In this document: piece by piece, positions 11,942 to 64,000 of the stretch | Position numbering within the stretch: the stretch's first letter is position 1 | Layout: the number at the start of each line of letters is the position of its first letter | Assembly (NCBI RefSeq): GCF_050624435.1 | Contig: NC_134539.1 | Coordinates: 42,130,001-42,194,000, forward strand | Direction of reading: 5' to 3' | Source: Tenrec ecaudatus | Lineage: Eukaryota > Chordata > Mammalia > Afrosoricida > Tenrecidae | Length of the DNA: 64,000 bases | Notes under the pieces: generated by a model | Told to the model about the DNA's origin: nothing | Seen by the model: only the letters and a program-made list of their open reading frames with translations | The model's database searches: none | Translations under genes and position numbers: made by a program

Positions 11942-11947
11942 TTTATT
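11942..11947 (-). promoter_or_regulatory. ABCA1: ABCA1 poly(A) signal AATAAA
   Basis: TTTATT on the plus strand is AATAAA on the minus strand, in the same sequence context as the human terminal signal. A GT-rich stretch follows downstream (11900-11940). Cleavage is expected 10-30 bases further on. Confidence 0.85.
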
Positions 11948-12311
11948 TCATGACTCATTACAACGTAGAAATAGGCCTTTTTAATACTTCATATAAAGTT
12001 ATTGACAATACAAAATTGTTTCCTTTTTTCGTTTTTAATGAAAATGATTTAACTTAGAAATCTATTGTGATACCTTTGTCTAGTTTTGCAATCCTTAGAT
12101 ATTCCAGTGCAAAAATAGACCGCATAAAGTGCTTTGAATGAAGGACCACTGGGAAAGAAAAAGCACAAAAATAGAGCTTGATCCTGGGGTTTAAGAAGAG
12201 AAAATCGCATACTTCATCCTTATTGGAAATATAACCATTCTATAAAACAGGATGCAACGATTTCAAAAGGAAAAAACGAGAACATGTGACTATAGTACTC
12301 CATTACCAGGA

Positions 12312-12503
12312 AAAGAAGCCCTAGGGCAGAGTGCTTCAACACGCCACCACCACGGGAAAGGGCAGTTTCAAGCCCACCCCTGGCTCCTGGCACAATACCC
12401 CCGGACAGATCCCAGCCTAAGAAAGCCTATGGGGCAGATCTGTGAGTCACACGCGGTCACTGCGAGTCAGAGTCGACTCAATGGCACCTACATAACAAGA
12501 GCA
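12312..12503 (+). mobile_element. AfroSINE inserted in ABCA1 3' UTR, antisense to the gene
   Basis: The copy reads 'aagaagccctagggcag' at the head, 'gcctatggggcagatctg', then 'gagtcagagtcgactcaatg' at the tail. On both sides the sequence follows the human 3' UTR ('gatgcaacgatttcaaaa' left, 'aagggtacaaatctcaat' right), so the insertion is clear and belongs to this lineage. Confidence 0.85.
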
Positions 12504-14443
12504 TCTTTAATTGTAACAAGGGTACAAATCTCAATATCAAAGTGGTTCAGTATTAATGACACATGGCTCTTTGGAACAATTTTACCTGATATATACAACC
12601 ACGAGAAGAAAATGTAGACCCACCCCTTTAGTCAGTGATTGCAGTGACTGAGTGGAATACAACATTTAATAGTTACAAAGCTTACGCTTTCATAGTGAAA
12701 CAGTAGTCTGAGGTTTCGTTGTTAACAACGAAGTGTGCTGGGCATTTGATCTACGGAGGGCTTTTTCGTTGTTATTGTCTCATGTTTTTCTCATATTCAC
12801 AGTTGTTAAAACAAGGCTCCCAAAATGTCCCAAAGAAGGTACAGCAGAAATCTTTTGAACGCTATTTTAGAATTTCTGAAACTCATAGTTCTATGTCCAC
12901 AGGAAGTATGAAAAATTGTACTTGATTGTGCTAGCAATAATAAAAGCCTACCATAATCAGGTTTACACAGAAAAATTTTAAAGGTTACCATCAGGATAGT
13001 CTAGAGCATAGGTTTCCAAACTCATTTATGATAGAGTAATGCTAACTGAAGAAATAAAATTTTTGAGATTGTCAAGGGGTTTTAATGGGTTGTCTTAACA
13101 TCTGCAAAACCATTTACACAGAGCTACTGTAATAGCATAATCACGTCTCCGTGCTGCCACACTCTGAAAGAATGCACTGTGTCGCTTGCACTTTCTTGGT
13201 ATTTGCAGTTGTTGCTATTTTCACAAAATGGGCTCCTGCCCAAGACCTTTATAAACAACCAATATCTGTAAACCGGTTAACTGAATCCCGTGGCACAGAA
13301 ATCTACCAAGATCCCCTCACTCCAAACACCACCCGTACTCCCTTAGCGACAGCTTACTCAGAAATCCTTGCTTAACAGACGGAGGTTAAGAGTAGTGTAA
13401 ATGGCTTTAGGGAAACCTCAATCTAACAGTCCTGCGATCTTGACCATCACTTTGCTTTCAGCCTATGCTCTGATGAGGAAATCGAGGGCAGCAGCATGGC
13501 CATACACCTCTGTGTCGCCAGGTTCTACAGAGGTTTCGGGAGTCACTGACAAGTCAAAACTCCCAATAATACTAAAAGTACAATTATTTCATCAGAATAC
13601 AACTCCACCTTTCCGTGTTCTACATTAATTCAAAAAGCCAGACACAATACTACACTTGACTTAAACCAAGGTCTTGAGATGCAGTGTACCGTGTTATGAG
13701 ACATAATCAGGACAGATGGGCACACGCCGCCCTGGGCCTGAAAGCTGTCCTTCAATCCCGTGCCCTGGCCCCAGCAGCCCGCAGCTCCAAGAGTTGACCT
13801 GCGGAGTCTTTCTTTCTTACTAGGATCTAAGTATCCATAAGAGCTCCAGAAAGCCCTAGAGACCCAGGGCCCCAAGCAAGGGGCAACCTAACAGTGGGAC
13901 CAAGTCTCGGTGTCCAGAGATGGTCACATCTTTGCATGCTGCCACCATCAGAGCAGCTCATCGAAGAGGAAGGTGGAGCAGGACTTCCCCACACATGGCA
14001 CCATTTTGTCACCTGATATTTAAATGTCGACAGGCTCTGAGCAGAACAGCTTTCCCAACAGTGTGCGTGGACACACCGTGGTGCTGCAGCCTTTCTGGAC
14101 AACTTGGCACGAGTGATTCTGGCACACTCACTGCCAGCAATGGCTGCGTCGCCAGGAAGCCAATCTCATGGCACGGCATGGCTTAAGGAATGAGGATGTG
14201 CATGCCTTTAGATTTTGATAAATAACCACTGGCCAGCATTACTCGTTGAGGGTGGTTGCGATCGCAGTGAGAATGCACAAAGGAACGAAAGGGGGTGACC
14301 TCAAACCCACGTGTCCGCTGGGTTCCATACGAGAGTTTCACATAAGTGTAAGGTAACAAGCTAAGTTCAAGTCTTTTTCACTTGAGGGCCATACAAACAC
14401 AGGCTACAAAGGCACTGCCCCTGTAATGGAATTTTGTTTTCAT

Positions 14444-14465
14444 TGCATTGAATTGCATTGCATTG
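14444..14465 (-). promoter_or_regulatory. ABCA1: Three clustered miR-33 seed matches in ABCA1 3' UTR
   Basis: CAATGCA, the target of the miR-33 seed, occurs on the minus strand at 14444-14450, 14454-14460 and 14459-14465, starting 136 bases after the stop codon. miR-33, produced from SREBF introns, is known to repress ABCA1 through three such tandem sites. The surrounding 100 bases match human closely. Confidence 0.93.
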
Positions 14466-14600
14466 AACAGTCTCAGTACAGTATCCAGTTTACTTCTTCC
14501 CACAGAAACGGCTGGCTTGGTCCCCTCTGGGACACGCCACATGTCTGCAAAGAAGGTCTGGTGCCTCCTTTCTGCCGGCTGCTCTGGATGAGCAGATTCT

Positions 14601-61700
<47,100 letters not shown>

Positions 61701-64000
61701 CTGTGGCGGTCAACACCAGCAGTTAACACCAACGCCTCCCTGGTGGCGCGCGTACAGTTAATGAAACCCTGTCACACACATTGTCTCTGATTTGCACAGA
61801 AGAGTAGCAGTGGCCTCACTGGACCGGGGAGGTGGCTGAGACTGAAGACAGAGTGTAATGTTTTGGCCAAGGCCGAGTCAACACGTTCACGGCTCCCAGA
61901 GCTGTCTGAATCCACAGCCCATACACTTATCACCACAACCCGCAGCCCAGCTCTGCAGATTAACGGCAGCAAAAACCCTGTAGTGGAATGTACTCTGCAC
62001 AGCTATTGTGTTGAGTGGCTTACACGCCTTTGCTCTCTTACGTCTCACACAACTCCAAAAGAAGGTCCGCTTAACATTTCCCATCGTGCAGAGGGCTCAG
62101 AGAAGTCAAGTCCGTAACACAGCTGGTAAGTAGCAGAGCCAGGAATTCAAACACAAATCCTCCCCTTCTAGTGTGCACATTCCTCATGCATCACATGGCT
62201 GCCTTCCTTTGAGACCCAGCCTGATGAGGACGCATTCTATGAACTCAATTACGACCAGCCCAGTTCTCCTGCCTCGCTTAGGAAAAGAACGATGCTGCTA
62301 AACCAGGGGAAAGACCATCGTTCCCAGTTGGAGGATCCCTGGGGCATGACAAGACAGGAGCCTGGCTGCCATTCTTGACCGTGAGCCGTTGGGTGCACTG
62401 ATGGACTCAGGAGGAAAAGAGGGGCACACACGTCTGGTGGCTCAACTAGCTGATTCGGAGGTACTCGGGTAGATCGCAATGAGGGAAACTTCAAACCCTG
62501 CAGCACATGGAAAAGGAGAAGCATTTGCTACTTCTGCCACAGCTTCTGGAGGGGAACGCAAAGCCTAGCAACTGAAATCTCCAAGGTTCTTAAAATTGAT
62601 ATTCTTTAAATCACTTATTTTTACTAACATTAAACACTCTCTCTTTTCTCGCTCCCTCCCTCCCTCTCCCTCTCTTTATGTGGCTTTTGAATTCATTTTA
62701 ATGGTAACATAATGATTTTATAAATGGTATGTATTATAATTTCATTAACCAATCCACAGAGCTAAACTTTCACATATTTTCCAGTTTCTCACAATAACAA
62801 TTATCACAGTAATAACATTTCCATTCATGTAATGACTTATTTAAAATTACTTCTGGAGGACCCATCCCTGGGGGGTGGGTTGTACAAGAAAGAGAAGTAC
62901 GGTTTTTTATGGTTCCTGAAATTTTCATCCCAAATTGCTTTCTAATGGGGAGCAACAATTTAGACTGCCATCAGTATGATTGTGTATGCATTTTTGTTCA
63001 TGTAATCACTACCAAACTGTACCTTACGAAAAGTGTTTCTCACGGGAAGGAGGGTTAGCAATTCTGACACTATTTTCTCTAAATACTGCAAAAGAACAAA
63101 TAAAAGCAAAGAGAAATGTGCCGACCAAGGAGCGACCTCGTTTGGCCCGAGTGGCACTAAAGCAATATGGCCAAAGAGGACACTGACCGCGGGGTCATTC
63201 TAGGGGACCAGGACACGCAGGCAACGCCTGGGGGCAGCAGCCAGAGGGAAAGCTTGGTCTGACATGAGGGCCAAGCACCATTCAGAAGATAGAGCAGGTG
63301 GCTGTTGGTGGGCACTGCGACTGGACAGAGGGAAACGTGGCCTGGGTCAGCGTTGTGATGCCACGCGTACAGAGTCAGTGACAGCAGAGGGAAAGGAGGG
63401 GCCACCGCAGAACCTTCTGGAATCTCCTCACGTGCCAGCAACAAGGCTGCAGGGTGCCAAGGACTGAGAACCACAAGCCTATGGAGGTAAACGCGCCCAC
63501 GTGATAGAGCACAGAAGGCTGTGGGAGGGTGTGGGCCTTCCCTAGTCTGGGTCCCCAGCCTGACCACCTGCTCCTGCCCTCTAGGTGCCACTTTCCTTTG
63601 GCCTTCTGGGCATCCCCTCCATCTACCCAATCAGAAATCAGGAGTCATCCTCGCTGGCCCCTTCGCTCACTCCGCCCTGTCAAGCAGTCTCCGGCTTCAC
63701 CTCCTGTCTGATGCCTTGACCAGTGTCCCGGCTCAGACCTGTGTCTCTCACTTGGGTAGCCTTCCTCCTGGTCTCTGACTTCCCTCTCTCCCTTCCTCCA
63801 GTCGTCTTCATATCAGCATCATGGGTCTCCGTCTCCCCTACTTCAAAGTGTCTCCGGACCCCCACAGCTTAAAGACAAAGGTCCTCAGCGGGGCACTGGA
63901 CCCTCCAAACATGCGCTCTGACTTTTTCTTAGAACCCAGCGCCTACATTTCCTCTCCCACATCCCGAGACCTCCCAGCAGGAGGCTTCGAGAATGCCAAT
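61701..64000 (-). other. ABCA1: ABCA1 intron 11 (partial)
   Basis: No exon matching human exon 11 is present, so the intron runs past the edge. A MIR-like relic lies at about 62065-62160 ('cagctggtaagtagcagagc'), and a short CT-rich run at about 62636-62675. The rest (62160-64000) shows nothing I can name. Confidence 0.8.

Larger units (their letters stand above)
11920..14600 (-). other. ABCA1: ABCA1 3' untranslated region
   Basis: About 2.7 kb runs from the stop codon to a canonical poly(A) signal. The last stretch (around 11945-12100 on the minus strand) reads 'tcaataactttatatgaag', 'tatttctacgttgtaatgag' and AATAAAGC, which matches the end of the human ABCA1 3' UTR from memory. The first 250 bases, with the miR-33 sites, also match closely. 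It is somewhat shorter than the human 3' UTR (about 3.3 kb) despite a SINE insertion. The exact cleavage point is inferred. Confidence 0.85.

Overview
The window is ordinary nuclear DNA of a placental mammal: spliced genes with GT-AG introns, interspersed repeats and microsatellites. The repeats point to an afrotherian, most likely a tenrec such as Echinops telfairi. I count about 22 AfroSINE-type copies (tRNA-derived head, tail near 'gagtcagaatcgactcaatgg'). There are also two non-autonomous SPIN hAT elements, a family known from tenrec but not from most mammals, and BovB/RTE LINE fragments, which afrotherians carry. The species is inferred; the clade is well supported.

Layout. Positions 1-7533 (+ strand) hold the last four coding exons of a NIPSNAP3 gene; its first exons lie left of the window. 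Positions 7534 to about 11920 are intergenic, with an L1-like 3' end, an L2 relic and SINEs. From about 11920 to the right edge (- strand) lies ABCA1, tail-to-tail with NIPSNAP3: its 3' UTR (about 11920-14600), its stop codon (14601-14603) and 39 consecutive coding exons up to 61700. By alignment from memory to human ABCA1 these are exons 50 back to 12, codons 438-2261. Every one has exactly the length I expect for the human exon, the frame is open throughout and all junctions are GT-AG. Exons 1-11 lie beyond the right edge.

ABCA1 is the plasma and endosomal membrane ABC exporter that loads cholesterol and phospholipid onto apoA-I. The window encodes the end of extracellular domain 1, both transmembrane bundles apart from the first helix, both nucleotide-binding domains, the regulatory linker with its PEST segment, extracellular domain 2 and the C-terminal VFVNFA and ESYV motifs. 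The 3' UTR keeps three clustered miR-33 seed matches just after the stop codon. NIPSNAP3 encodes a small dimeric alpha/beta-barrel (NIPSNAP domain) protein.

The noteworthy extras are transposons and tandem repeats inside introns: SPIN copies with 8-bp target-site duplications, a BovB relic that keeps a YMDD box, a 33-unit 24-bp minisatellite, a 44-bp array carrying five octamer motifs, a palindromic DNA-transposon family present twice, mariner relics, and an AfroSINE in the ABCA1 3' UTR. I found no sign of an unknown multi-gene system. The ORFs outside the named exons look like chance or repeat-derived frames.
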